64,000 nt of DNA from Acrocarpospora macrocephala (GTDB taxonomy: Bacteria > Actinomycetota > Actinomycetes > Streptosporangiales > Streptosporangiaceae), in NCBI RefSeq assembly GCF_009687865.1, contig NZ_BLAE01000012.1, positions 64,502 through 128,501 of the forward strand. Direction: 5' to 3'. Position 1 is the stretch's first letter. Each line of letters starts with the position of its first letter. Under the pieces are notes generated by a model, which was given only the letters and a program-made list of their open reading frames with translations, made no database searches and was not told the origin of the DNA. A program made the translations under genes and the position numbers. This document shows positions 7,819-16,280 of the stretch, one piece after another.

Positions 7819-9636
7819 TCAGGTGCCGACGATCAGGTTGGAGGTGGGGACTGTGCAGCACAGCAGTGCGGATCCGGGTGGGGGTTCCTCGACAGGGTCG
7901 AGGAGGTACTCGATGGTGCCGGTGATCGGTTGGAGGCAGGTTCCGCAGGCGGCTGCGCGGCAGCCGGAGGGGGTGGCGATTCCGGCTCCCTCGACGAGGT
8001 CGAGGAGTGTGCCGTCCGCTGGTGTCCAGGTCAGCGATCTGCCTTTGACGAGGACGGTGAACGGGCCCGTGCTTGTGGGGGTTCTTGGGTCGAGGTCCAC
8101 ATTCGCGGGTGAATAGAACGTCTCTGTCACTATTCGGTTCGCGGGTATTCCGGCGGCGACCAGAACGTCTCTGACCGTGCGCATGAACGAGTTCGGCCCA
8201 CAGATGTAGGTAACTCCACCGGCCGCGGCTGCTTCGGCGAAATCGTCGGCCGACGGTCTGCCGTGCTCGGCGCCGACTGTGGCGCATTCCTCGGCGTCGG
8301 CGCGCGTGAGATACAGCGTGGACCGACCACCGAGCGATCTGACACCGTCGCGGACTTCTGCCCAGAGGCCGAGGGCTGTGGAGTCTGTCGCTGTGTGGAG
8401 GATTTGTATGCGAGGACGGGCAACGGATCGAGCCATCGCGGCGACAATCGCTGCCGCAGGGGTGATTCCGATGCCAGCTGTGATGAGGGTAATAGGTGTA
8501 TCGCCGTCGACGGTCGCCTCGCCGAAGGGGCCGGTGACGGTCAGCGTGTCGCCTACTTGTACGTGATCGTGCAGGTAACGCGAGACAAGTCCGGACTTTT
8601 CACGCTTGACGCTGATTCGCCATCGGTCGCGCTCCACGTCCGAGATCGTGTAGCAGCGCCATGTCGTGACGGATTCATCCTCTAGATGTACGCGAACGTG
8701 CTGGCCAGGAAGAGGTCGCGGGAGGCTGCCTTCAAGCCAGAAGCTCGTTACGCGCTCGTCCTCCGCGCAACGTTTCACGATCCGTACCGGCCGGGGCCAG
8801 GAGATCGACGGAACCGAGCCATCCGCGCCTGGGGTGTTAAACGACACCTCGTCCACGTCCGGGGTCGCAAGCGAAACACCGTCCGGGCTCGGCGGGTCAA
8901 AGTGGACCGGATCTCCCAGGCGGACGGTTCCGCCGGATTCGACCTCGGCGTACAGGCCGAAGTAGAGGTGTCCGAGGCGAGAGGCGAGTGCCGCCGGGAT
9001 GTTGAGGTCTCGTTGTGCGATGTCGGGGTTGACCGTCGTGGCTCGGCAGCGTTCGGTCGGGCGCATGATCCGGAGGGAGGCTTCGCCGATTCGGAGGGTC
9101 GTTCCGACGAGGCTCCATTCCGTCCAGGCTTCGAGCCCACGGAGGTAGATGTTCGCGCGAAAGCGACGGAAGTCCACCGGACGTCCGATCACCTTGCTCA
9201 GCGCGTCGACGGTGTCGAGGTTGATGATGGAGATCGGGGCATCCCGGTGGTCCCACAGATGGGCTCCACGCGCGACGAATTCCACCGCCCGGTCCGACAC
9301 GCCGAGCCAGGCCCGGATGGCTGCCCCGTGAGCCTGTACCGGCAGATCACCTTCGAGGTCGAGTGCGACGCGATCCTCACCCAAGCGGAGATCGAGCGTG
9401 CCGGAGGTGAGGCGGAGGTCGATCGAGGCCAGGCGTTCGGTGGTCATGAGGCGGTGGAAGCGCTCGCTGTCGGTCCAGCCGGTCGCATTTTCGATGGGCG
9501 AGCCGTTGCGGACGGCGAGCAGCCGGTCGTAGGGCATGCCAGTGCTAGGGGCGAGTTCTACTTGGTCGAGGGATGCTGCGGGGAACCCTTTCACCGGGTA
9601 AGTGGCGAGTCCAGCTATGGATGCGTTACCAGCCAT
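7819..9636 (-). CDS. MOSC domain - flavin reductase - [2Fe-2S] ferredoxin fusion oxidoreductase
   Basis: This 605-residue protein starts at MAGNASIAGLATYPVKG. Residues 5-100 form a MOSC N-terminal barrel and about 110-250 the MOSC domain, with the molybdenum-ligand Cys about 197 in ERCRATTVNPD. Residues about 275-510 form a ferredoxin-reductase module (RCYTISD for flavin, GIGITPAAAIV and CGPNSFMRTV for NAD(P)H). The C-terminus is a plant-type ferredoxin with GCRAAACGTC and a final LLCC. MOSC proteins such as YcbX and mARC reduce N-hydroxylated compounds; the fused reductase would supply electrons. It follows the LacI gene by 93 bases in the same direction. The substrate is unknown; a hydroxamate is an attractive inference from the neighbouring siderophore importer. 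Confidence 0.9.
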   Translation of the reverse strand: MAGNASIAGLATYPVKGFPAASLDQVELAPSTGMPYDRLLAVRNGSPIENATGWTDSERFHRLMTTERLASIDLRLTSGTLDLRLGEDRVALDLEGDLPVQAHGAAIRAWLGVSDRAVEFVARGAHLWDHRDAPISIINLDTVDALSKVIGRPVDFRRFRANIYLRGLEAWTEWSLVGTTLRIGEASLRIMRPTERCRATTVNPDIAQRDLNIPAALASRLGHLYFGLYAEVESGGTVRLGDPVHFDPPSPDGVSLATPDVDEVSFNTPGADGSVPSISWPRPVRIVKRCAEDERVTSFWLEGSLPRPLPGQHVRVHLEDESVTTWRCYTISDVERDRWRISVKREKSGLVSRYLHDHVQVGDTLTVTGPFGEATVDGDTPITLITAGIGITPAAAIVAAMARSVARPRIQILHTATDSTALGLWAEVRDGVRSLGGRSTLYLTRADAEECATVGAEHGRPSADDFAEAAAAGGVTYICGPNSFMRTVRDVLVAAGIPANRIVTETFYSPANVDLDPRTPTSTGPFTVLVKGRSLTWTPADGTLLDLVEGAGIATPSGCRAAACGTCLQPITGTIEYLLDPVEEPPPGSALLCCTVPTSNLIVGT

Positions 9637-9729
9637 TGCTGAGGACGCCGAGTTCGGCAGCCGCGAACCGGTACCGATCGCGCACGAAATCACGGGCGTT
9701 ATCGAGCCCTGTCGAGGGTGCGGCAACCG

Positions 9730-10764
9730 TCACGATCTCACCGCGGAGGTCCGCTGCGTGGACGTGCGGATGCGCAGGTACCCTTCGCCCACGATGACCG
9801 GTGCGGGGTTGTCGTCGCCATTGATGCGGCGTTCGAGCAACAGCACCGCCGCACGTGCCACGTCCATTGGCTGCAGGTCGAGCGCGGTGATCGGTGGGGA
9901 AGCCGTTTCCAGCACGTGGCCGTCGACGGCGGAGCCGATCATGAGATCCTGTGGGACCCGCAAACCCAGGTCACGGGCCGCCCTCAGGACACCGAGAGCA
10001 GCGCCGTACACATCGGTTATCACGGCGTCCGGTGGCGTGTCCGATGACAACATGACCGTGGACGCTTCGGCGGCGGTCGACTCCGGGTTGGCGCGGTCGA
10101 CCAGTGCGGTCAGTTTCTCGAATCCGTGTTTGGCGCACCAGGATGCGTACGCCGCCTGGGTGTCCTCGAACCACGCCCAGGGTGAGTCGGCGGTGAGCAT
10201 CGCGACCCGCTGCGCGCCCTGATCCAGCAGGTGGTCGAGCATGTTCGACACGGCGGCCTTGTTGTCGACCCCCACCCACCAGGGATCGTCGCTGCCCAGC
10301 TCACGGTCCACCGTGACCACCGGCATGCCGTTGCGCCGCAGGGCGAGGCGGCTGAGGTCGCCCTCTTCCGGGTCGACGAGCACCACCCCGTCCACCTCCA
10401 GCCGCGCCACGTCCTCATCGTTGGCGGGGGTCGGCGCCATCAGCAGCAGCTGTCCCTGATCCATGGCCGCGCTCACCGCCCCGATGGTGAGACGCATGTC
10501 GTAATCGGAGGTGAGCACCCACGAATCGCCCGACCGCGGCCGCCGGGGCAGGCACAACGCGATGATCCCGCGACGGCCGGTGCGCAGTCCCCGCGCCGAC
10601 CGCAGCGGCCGCCAGCCGAGATCCGCCACGACCTTCAACACCCGGGCGCGTGTCTCGGGGTCGACGCGGCCCTTGACGTTGACGATGTCGGACACGGTGG
10701 TCGGCGACACACCGGCGGCGGAGGCCACATCTTTGATCGTGACGCGGGACTTGGGGGGTGCCAT
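9730..10764 (-). CDS. LacI-family transcriptional regulator
   Basis: This 344-residue protein has an N-terminal LacI helix-turn-helix (VTIKDVASAAGVSPTTVSD, residues 8-26), a hinge helix (RVLKVVADLGWRPLRSARGL), and a periplasmic-binding-protein-like ligand domain (residues about 65-335). It lies 15 bases after the serine hydrolase gene and belongs to the leftward operon. Two near-identical palindromes with a central ATCGAT sit in the divergent promoter region at 14031-14241 and are its best candidate operators. It would then regulate its own operon and the siderophore-importer arm. The inducer is unknown, probably the imported ligand or a breakdown product. Confidence 0.93.
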   Translation of the reverse strand: MAPPKSRVTIKDVASAAGVSPTTVSDIVNVKGRVDPETRARVLKVVADLGWRPLRSARGLRTGRRGIIALCLPRRPRSGDSWVLTSDYDMRLTIGAVSAAMDQGQLLLMAPTPANDEDVARLEVDGVVLVDPEEGDLSRLALRRNGMPVVTVDRELGSDDPWWVGVDNKAAVSNMLDHLLDQGAQRVAMLTADSPWAWFEDTQAAYASWCAKHGFEKLTALVDRANPESTAAEASTVMLSSDTPPDAVITDVYGAALGVLRAARDLGLRVPQDLMIGSAVDGHVLETASPPITALDLQPMDVARAAVLLLERRINGDDNPAPVIVGEGYLRIRTSTQRTSAVRS

Positions 10765-10779
10765 CAGAGTCTCCCGTGG

Positions 10780-12003
10780 TCAGGCGAGGCGTTCGGCAAG
10801 GTTTATCGCACCCTGGATGGAAGGGTGCACGAGATCCTCGGGCCACGGCTCCGGCCAGCAGGACAACTTGACGACGACGACCTCCGCGGCCTCGTGGACC
10901 AGAATCATCTGACCATGGATGCCAAGGGCGAGATAGACACCGCCTTCGGCGCGCGACCGGGCCACCCACCATTGGTTGCGATAGTAGGCCTCATCATTGG
11001 GCAGGGTGACCCGGCCTCGCTCCCGGAACGCCTCGATCGAGTCGGGCTCGGGCGTCACCGTGTCGGCGGCCCAGGCAGCGGACACGACACGCGTGGCATC
11101 GGCCAGGCCGTCGCGGCGGAGCATTTCGCCGAGTCTGGCCAGGTCGCGCAGGGTCGCGCTGACGCCGATCTCGGCTGCCACGTTTCCGTGGCCGTCGACC
11201 GTGATCGACGCGTCGAACTCCGCGCCGAGCGGCTTCCAGAGCAGCTCAGAGGCCAACTCGTTGAAGCGCACTCCGGCCGCACGTTCGGTTAGCCACGCGA
11301 GAACGTTCGTCAGGATCGACCGGTACTCATAGTGCGTGCCATGGGAACGGTAGTTCTGGAGCGTGTAGAAGAAGTCGATGACGTTGCGCGTCTGCAGCGG
11401 AAGAGTCGGTGGCTGCCACAGCAGGATTTCCAGGAACTTGTCGGACTGCTCGTCGGTGATCACGTCCTGACGGGTGCCGGTGCGCATGTCGAGAATGTGC
11501 CGGACGGTGCAGCCTTCGAAGCTTGTGCCCGCGAGCTCGGGAAGGAGGTCGGTGACCAGACTGTCCGGACTCAGGAACCCCCGGTCGATGGCCGCACCCG
11601 TCACGGTCGCGGTGACGGACTTCGACATGGACATCGCGATGTGCGGCGTCCCCGGCGTCATCGCGTTGTGGTACTCCTCAAAGACGAGACTCCCCCGGTG
11701 CAGGACCGCGATGGCGTCGGTGAACGTGTCGTCGAGGAGCCGCCCGAAGGACATCGGCCCCCACGGCCCGGCCACGATGTCCACGTCCCGGAGGGCCCGC
11801 GGCGCACGCGGCAGCTCCCAGATCGGCCCGGGACCGCGCCGGATCGGCGCGGTGGGGATCAGCTCGCGCACGTGCTGGAACCCCCACTGGTTGTACGGAC
11901 CCTTCATCCAGTTGGCGAGCGTCACCCTCTTGTCCGGCGGCGGGGGCGTGCCCTGCATGATGCCCAGCCGGGCGGCGTCAGGCTTGGTGGAAAATTCGAT
12001 CAT
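10780..12003 (-). CDS. Beta-lactamase-fold serine hydrolase (6-aminohexanoate-dimer-hydrolase-like)
   Basis: This 407-residue protein has a class C beta-lactamase-type active site SMSK (Ser125-x-x-Lys128) in HIAMSMSKSVTATVTG, and a Tyr-containing second motif in THYEYRSILTN. It has no signal peptide, so it should act in the cytoplasm. NylB-type 6-aminohexanoate-dimer hydrolases and several esterases share this architecture. A paralogue of almost equal length at 18134-19354 shares the FQHVREL(I/M)P and GP(I/V)WELP segments. The start ATG follows the C45 gene by nine bases. The substrate is unknown; amide or ester bonds of a small imported molecule are likely from context. Confidence 0.9.
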   Translation of the reverse strand: MIEFSTKPDAARLGIMQGTPPPPDKRVTLANWMKGPYNQWGFQHVRELIPTAPIRRGPGPIWELPRAPRALRDVDIVAGPWGPMSFGRLLDDTFTDAIAVLHRGSLVFEEYHNAMTPGTPHIAMSMSKSVTATVTGAAIDRGFLSPDSLVTDLLPELAGTSFEGCTVRHILDMRTGTRQDVITDEQSDKFLEILLWQPPTLPLQTRNVIDFFYTLQNYRSHGTHYEYRSILTNVLAWLTERAAGVRFNELASELLWKPLGAEFDASITVDGHGNVAAEIGVSATLRDLARLGEMLRRDGLADATRVVSAAWAADTVTPEPDSIEAFRERGRVTLPNDEAYYRNQWWVARSRAEGGVYLALGIHGQMILVHEAAEVVVVKLSCWPEPWPEDLVHPSIQGAINLAERLA

Positions 12004-12012
12004 GGGAAACTC

Positions 12013-13092
12013 CTAGAAGGTCCGATGGCCGAGTACGTCGTGCTGGCAGGGACCCGCGTCGACGTGCCTGACGACGTGCTGGTCGTAGTCGAGGTCGATG
12101 GTGATGAGGCTGCGCCAGCGGTGCTCGAAGGCCAGCTCGGGGTTGGGATGGCAGCAGACGGCGCCGCCATCCGCGGCGTGCCGGCGGAGGAACGCGAACC
12201 GTTCCTCCACGAGCGGGGAGCGAAGCAGCTCGCGCTGCCGCCCGAGCACCGCCATCCGGTCCCACGTGTCGGACGACTTGGGCATCAGATCGCCTTCGGC
12301 CAGGGTGGGGTCGATGAAGTGGTTGGTGTGCACGAGGAACCCGTCCTCGTCGGGGGGCACGATGGCGACGCCGTCGGGGCAGATCTCCAGGGTGGCCGCC
12401 CAGGAGCGGCCCTGCTCGTAGCCGACGACGGTGAGCGCCGAGGAGGCCGAGACCGCGGCCGAGCGGGCGATGTCGGCGGCGCTTTCCAAGGAGTCGGCGC
12501 ATTCGAGGATCCGGCGCAGGACGGCGTGGACCGGGACGCCGAGGCCGTCGCCGTCGCTCGAATGGTGGAGGATGTTGAGGTGCAGCCCGAGCGTGCCCTG
12601 GTCGCGGGCCGCGATACCGATCTTGCCGGTGAGTCCGGCTTCGGTGAAGTAGCGCAGTCGCGCGCCGCCCTCGACCGGGTGGGTGACCATGAAGCGCTCG
12701 CTCTCGAACGCGTCGTGCCAGTCCCAGGTCTGTACGCTCCGGGGCGAACCCTGTCCCGGTGCGTACACGGCGACGGAGCACTCACCCTCGCCGATCGCCT
12801 CGACCGTGGCGAGGATCTCGGTACGGGCGTTGAGCACGCCGATCCGCCACAGGTCGAGACCGGATCCGACGGCGAGGCCTTCCCATTCGCGTACCAGGCT
12901 GGGGGCCCAGGCTAGGACCTGGTCGATCGCTGCGGAGCCGAGCGTGGGGAGGTCGGTGGTCACTTTGACTGCCTCGAAGAGGCGCTCGTAGTCGCGGACG
13001 TTTGTGGCGATCTCAGCTGCCATGCGCCTGCCGAGCTCTTCACCCCGGATGTACGGATCGAGCGCGTCCGTGCGCAAATGGCGGACGGTCAT
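12013..13092 (-). CDS. C45-family Ntn hydrolase (acyl-CoA:6-APA acyltransferase-like)
   Basis: This 359-residue protein resembles the C45 (acyl-coenzyme A:6-aminopenicillanic-acid acyltransferase) family. The segment GLAVGSGLDLWRIGVLNART precedes GECSVAVYAPG, where the Cys would become the N-terminal nucleophile after self-cleavage, followed by TWDWHDAF. Later segments (LNILHHSSDGDGLGVP, DEDGFLVHTNHF) also fit. Such enzymes cleave or form amide bonds to acyl groups. The ATG overlaps the stop of the upstream P1 peptidase gene as ATGA, and the serine hydrolase gene follows nine bases later. The natural substrate is unknown. Confidence 0.88.
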   Translation of the reverse strand: MTVRHLRTDALDPYIRGEELGRRMAAEIATNVRDYERLFEAVKVTTDLPTLGSAAIDQVLAWAPSLVREWEGLAVGSGLDLWRIGVLNARTEILATVEAIGEGECSVAVYAPGQGSPRSVQTWDWHDAFESERFMVTHPVEGGARLRYFTEAGLTGKIGIAARDQGTLGLHLNILHHSSDGDGLGVPVHAVLRRILECADSLESAADIARSAAVSASSALTVVGYEQGRSWAATLEICPDGVAIVPPDEDGFLVHTNHFIDPTLAEGDLMPKSSDTWDRMAVLGRQRELLRSPLVEERFAFLRRHAADGGAVCCHPNPELAFEHRWRSLITIDLDYDQHVVRHVDAGPCQHDVLGHRTF

Positions 13093-14030
13093 CGCGGCAC
13101 CGCCTGGTCTGTGATCGAAAGTACGGCGTCGCAGGCGACCTCGCCCCCGAGCACGCTCATGGACACCGGGTCGAGCGTGCCAGCGGAGATTTCCGCCGTG
13201 GACAGGGCGAACAGCACATCGCCATCAAAAGGTGTGTGGAACGGGCGGATGACTCGGGCCATCGCCGTGTGGGCCGCGCGCGCCAGGTCGCGCAGTTCGT
13301 GGTCGTCGAGGGAGACGTTGGTGACCAGGGCGGTCACGGTGGTGTTTCCCGAAGGTGGCTGGGTTGTCCGCCCGGATTCGAGCGATGCGCGTATCTCGGT
13401 GAGGACGTCGGCGCGATCGCCCGTGCCGGGGTCCCGATTGCCGCGCACGGTCCGCCCGGCGCGGTCGGTGATCGCGCCGAGCGCGTTGACGATGGTGACG
13501 ACGAGCACCCGGACGTCGCCGACCTGCGCGAACGCGGCTCCCTGGCCGCCCCATTCGACCCGATCGACGGAGATCGCGTCACCGACCGTGGCATGTGCGC
13601 CCGCGCCGTGACGGCCTACGGGGATATGACCTTCGATGGCCGAAAGGCATGCCTGGCGGCCAAGGAGGTGGTCGGGGGTCGTGGTGGTGGCGCGGCCGAC
13701 GAAGTCGTACACGCAGGCACCGGCGACCAGCGGGAGTTGGGCCCAGTCGGTGGGGTTTCGGCCGTCGTCGCGTAAGGCGGAGCGGATGCCGCCGAGGGTG
13801 TCCAGGCCGTACACCGAGCCGCCGGCGAAGCCGAGGGCCTCGATCGAGCGGGACGACGCGGCGTAGCAGACGGCTCCCCCGCGCGGGTCGACGTGCATCC
13901 TCGCCTTGCGGTCGAAGCGCAGCACCGTGCACCCGGTGGGCCCATCGGCGTATTCGGCCGTGCCGATCCGCAGGCCTGGAAAGTCGAACGCCAGGCTCGC
14001 GGCTCGATCCGCTCGGCTGATGGTCGGCAT
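13089..14030 (-). CDS. P1-family (DmpA/NylC-type) Ntn peptidase
   Basis: This 313-residue protein starts MPTISRADRAASLAF, with GGAGGG eight bases upstream. It has the P1/S58 family pattern: early GGSVYGLDTLGGI, central VYDFVGR, and the autoprocessing site GN|TTVTALVTNV, where Thr about 230 would be the nucleophile of the C-terminal beta chain, followed by IRPFHTPFDGDVLFALST. DmpA-type aminopeptidases and the nylon-oligomer endohydrolase NylC belong to this fold. A longer reading upstream would cross the promoter and operator and is rejected. It is the first gene of the leftward operon and overlaps the C45 gene by four bases. Confidence 0.92.
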   Translation of the reverse strand: MPTISRADRAASLAFDFPGLRIGTAEYADGPTGCTVLRFDRKARMHVDPRGGAVCYAASSRSIEALGFAGGSVYGLDTLGGIRSALRDDGRNPTDWAQLPLVAGACVYDFVGRATTTTPDHLLGRQACLSAIEGHIPVGRHGAGAHATVGDAISVDRVEWGGQGAAFAQVGDVRVLVVTIVNALGAITDRAGRTVRGNRDPGTGDRADVLTEIRASLESGRTTQPPSGNTTVTALVTNVSLDDHELRDLARAAHTAMARVIRPFHTPFDGDVLFALSTAEISAGTLDPVSMSVLGGEVACDAVLSITDQAVPR

Positions 14031-14059
14031 CAAGCCCTCCTCGTCTTCCGATCGGCTGA

Positions 14060-14077
14060 TGCCGAATCGATACGGCA
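14060..14077. promoter_or_regulatory. candidate LacI-type operator 1 (leftward operon)
   Basis: TGCCGAATCGATACGGCA is a near-perfect palindrome centred on ATCGAT. It lies immediately downstream of the predicted leftward -10 box. A second copy, identical over 17 bases, is at 14206-14223. The LacI-family gene lies in the same operon. Confidence 0.75.
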
Positions 14078-14107
14078 TACCTATCACCGCTCGCCTACAA
14101 CCGTCAA
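14078..14107 (-). promoter_or_regulatory. promoter of the leftward hydrolase operon
   Basis: On the minus strand there is TTGACG (14102-14107), an 18-base spacer and TAGGTA (14078-14083). The start site would fall inside operator 1. Confidence 0.65.
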
Positions 14108-14168
14108 AGCCCGCTCTCACCTGCGGGCACGTCTCGACGACCGCGCCGCGGCGGGCCTGATAGGGGCA

Positions 14169-14197
14169 TTGACGTACGAAAGCAAGTCGTGCAGGAT
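14169..14197 (+). promoter_or_regulatory. promoter of the siderophore-importer operon
   Basis: TTGACG (14169-14174), a 17-base spacer and CAGGAT (14192-14197), a common actinobacterial -10, predict a start near 14204, just ahead of operator 2. Confidence 0.65.
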
Positions 14198-14205
14198 CGC
14201 CGACA

Positions 14206-14223
14206 CGCCGAATCGATACGGCA
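14206..14223. promoter_or_regulatory. candidate LacI-type operator 2 (importer operon)
   Basis: CGCCGAATCGATACGGCA is identical over 17 of 18 bases to operator 1. It overlaps the predicted start point of the rightward operon and ends just before the AAGGAGG ribosome site. Confidence 0.75.
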
Positions 14224-14241
14224 CCGGAAAGGAGGCGGCGC

Positions 14242-15264
14242 ATGACGCAGCTCTCCGAAGCGGGCCCGATCACGCGTGGGCCCTCCCGCGCCTGGTCGAA
14301 GCTGCTTCTCGTGGTCGCGCTGCTGCTCGTGGCCATCGCGCTGAGCCTGGCGCTGGGATCCCGCTCGATCCCGCTGGCGCACCTGCTGGATTGGCAGGCG
14401 GCGGGGGACGACCAGCGCATCATCCGTGAGCTTCGGCTGCCGCGCACGCTGATCGGCCTGCTCGCCGGGGTCGCGCTGGGCCTCGCGGGCGCTCTCATGC
14501 AAGGGGTCTCGCGCAACCCGATCGCCGATCCTGGACTGCTCGGCATCAACGCGGGATCCGCCCTCGCCGTGGTCGTCGCGATCACCTGGTTCGACGTCAC
14601 CTCGCCGTCGCGTTACGTGTGGTTCGCCTTCCTGGGCGGGGTCCTGGCCGCAGGGGTCGTGTACGGCGTCGGCTCGTTCGGCATCGACGGCGGCAGCCCG
14701 CTGAAACTGACCCTGGTGGGGGCTGCCCTCACCGCCGTGGTCAGCTCCTTCATCACGCTGATCCTGCTCAGCAACACCGGCTCGCTCGCCCAGTTCCGGT
14801 TCTGGCAGGTCGGCTCACTCGCCGGTCGCGACCTCGGCATGGTCCGCATCCTGTGGCCCTTCGTCCTGGCCGGGATCGTGCTCTCCTTCGCGTCGGCCCG
14901 CGGCCTCAACCTGCTCGCTCTCGGCGACGACCTCGCGCGAGGTCTCGGCCAGAGCGTGGCGGGCATGCGCCTGATCTGCCTCACGGCGGTGGTGCTGCTG
15001 AGCGGCGCCGCGACGGCGCTCGCCGGTCCGATCGTGTTCGTCGGGCTGGTGGCGCCGCACATCGCCCGCCATTTCGCCGGACCGGACTATCGCTGGATCA
15101 TGACCTACACCTTCTTCGTCGGCCCGGCGCTCCTACTCGCTGCGGACGTCGCGGGACGGCTGGTAGTGCCGCCCGGCGAGCTCGAAGCAGGACTCGCCGT
15201 CGCGCTCATCGGCGCGCCCCTGATGATCGTCCTCGTCCGCCGGCTGCGGCTGGGAGGACTGTGA
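14242..15264 (+). CDS. Siderophore ABC transporter permease, FecCD family (first)
   Basis: This 340-residue FecCD/BtuC-type permease has about nine to ten hydrophobic helices. Family motifs include LRLPRTLIGLLAGVALGLAG, GVSRNPIADPGLLGINAG and, near the C-terminus, GPIVFVGLVAPHIARHF, the coupling segment to the ATPase. A strong AAGGAGG lies seven bases before the ATG. It would form a heterodimeric channel with the next gene's product and import an Fe-siderophore or related chelate. It opens the rightward operon, whose promoter overlaps the second candidate LacI operator. No IdeR box is visible here, unlike the iron block to the left. Confidence 0.94.
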   Translation: MTQLSEAGPITRGPSRAWSKLLLVVALLLVAIALSLALGSRSIPLAHLLDWQAAGDDQRIIRELRLPRTLIGLLAGVALGLAGALMQGVSRNPIADPGLLGINAGSALAVVVAITWFDVTSPSRYVWFAFLGGVLAAGVVYGVGSFGIDGGSPLKLTLVGAALTAVVSSFITLILLSNTGSLAQFRFWQVGSLAGRDLGMVRILWPFVLAGIVLSFASARGLNLLALGDDLARGLGQSVAGMRLICLTAVVLLSGAATALAGPIVFVGLVAPHIARHFAGPDYRWIMTYTFFVGPALLLAADVAGRLVVPPGELEAGLAVALIGAPLMIVLVRRLRLGGL

Positions 15265-16280
15265 TGAACCCAGTCCACACCGCCCGCCGAAACCTCCGCC
15301 ACCGGACGATCGTCGTCAACTCGGCCCTGGCCGTGTCGCTGGTGACCGCGGCGTTCGTCTCGCTCGCCAGCGGCGCGTACGCGCGATCCCCGATCGAGGT
15401 GCTCGCTGTCCTCATGGGCCAGGGCGACACGATGGATCGGTTCGTGATCGTGGACCTACGCCTGCCCCGCCTGCTCGTGGCCCTCATCGTCGGGGTCGCG
15501 TTCGCGGTCGCCGGAGCGCTCTTCCAGACCGTGCTGCGGAACCCGCTCGCCAGCCCGGACATCATCGGCATCTCGGGCGGCGCCAGCGCCGCGGCGGTGT
15601 TCGCGATCATCGGTCTTGGCCTCACCGGCCCGGCCGTGTCGGTCGCGGCGCTGCTGGGGGCAGCCGTCGTCGCCGCCTGCGTCTATCTGTTGGCCAGCAG
15701 CAGCGGCTACCGATTTGTCCTGATAGGTATTGGTTTCGCGTTCATCGCCAACAGCGTCATCGGATACCTGCTGACGCGCGGCAAGGTGGAGAAGGCGCAG
15801 ACGGCGCTGGTGTGGATGGTCGGCAGCCTCGGCGGCGCGAGCGCGACCGACGTGCTGCTGCTCGCCGTGACCGTCGCGCCGCTGCTGGTCCTGGTCGCCG
15901 CGAACGCGCCACGTCTGCGCATCCTGCAGCTGGGCAACGAGACAGCCTCGTCGCTGGGCGTCAACCCGGAGCGAACCACGCTGGCGACCGTCGTCCTGGC
16001 CTCGGCGCTCATCGCGGTCGCCACCGCCGTCGTCGGCCCTATCGCGTTCCTGGCGTTCGTCTCCGCGCCCATCGCGCGGCGGCTGGCGCGCACCGGCTCG
16101 CTCGCCCTCGGCACGTCCGCGCTGGTCGGCGCCGTCATCGTGCTGGTCGCCGACTTCGTCGCCCAGCACGTGCTGCCCGAGACCGTGCAGGCTCCCGTCG
16201 GCGTCGTCACCGGGCTGCTCGGCGGCTGCTACCTGATCCGTCTCCTGAGTTCGCCGGACCGCCTGTCGAGGAGAAGCTGA
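15264..16280 (+). CDS. Siderophore ABC transporter permease, FecCD family (second)
   Basis: This 338-residue FecCD permease starts MNPVHTARRNLRHRT. Its ATG shares one base with the preceding stop (TGATG). It has VDLRLPRLLVALIVGVAFAVAG, LRNPLASPDIIGISGGASAAAV and GPIAFLAFVSAPIARRL, matching the first permease motif for motif. Pairing of two different FecCD subunits is usual in ferric-siderophore importers such as FepDG. In-frame reading upstream to 14619 would run through the first permease and is not used. The ATPase gene overlaps its stop, again as TGATG. Confidence 0.94.
   Translation: MNPVHTARRNLRHRTIVVNSALAVSLVTAAFVSLASGAYARSPIEVLAVLMGQGDTMDRFVIVDLRLPRLLVALIVGVAFAVAGALFQTVLRNPLASPDIIGISGGASAAAVFAIIGLGLTGPAVSVAALLGAAVVAACVYLLASSSGYRFVLIGIGFAFIANSVIGYLLTRGKVEKAQTALVWMVGSLGGASATDVLLLAVTVAPLLVLVAANAPRLRILQLGNETASSLGVNPERTTLATVVLASALIAVATAVVGPIAFLAFVSAPIARRLARTGSLALGTSALVGAVIVLVADFVAQHVLPETVQAPVGVVTGLLGGCYLIRLLSSPDRLSRRS

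Noticed and set aside
14031..14600. N-terminal extension of the P1 peptidase into the FecCD gene
   Set aside because: It would cross both operators and both promoters and overlap the opposite operon; the internal ATG has a good ribosome site.
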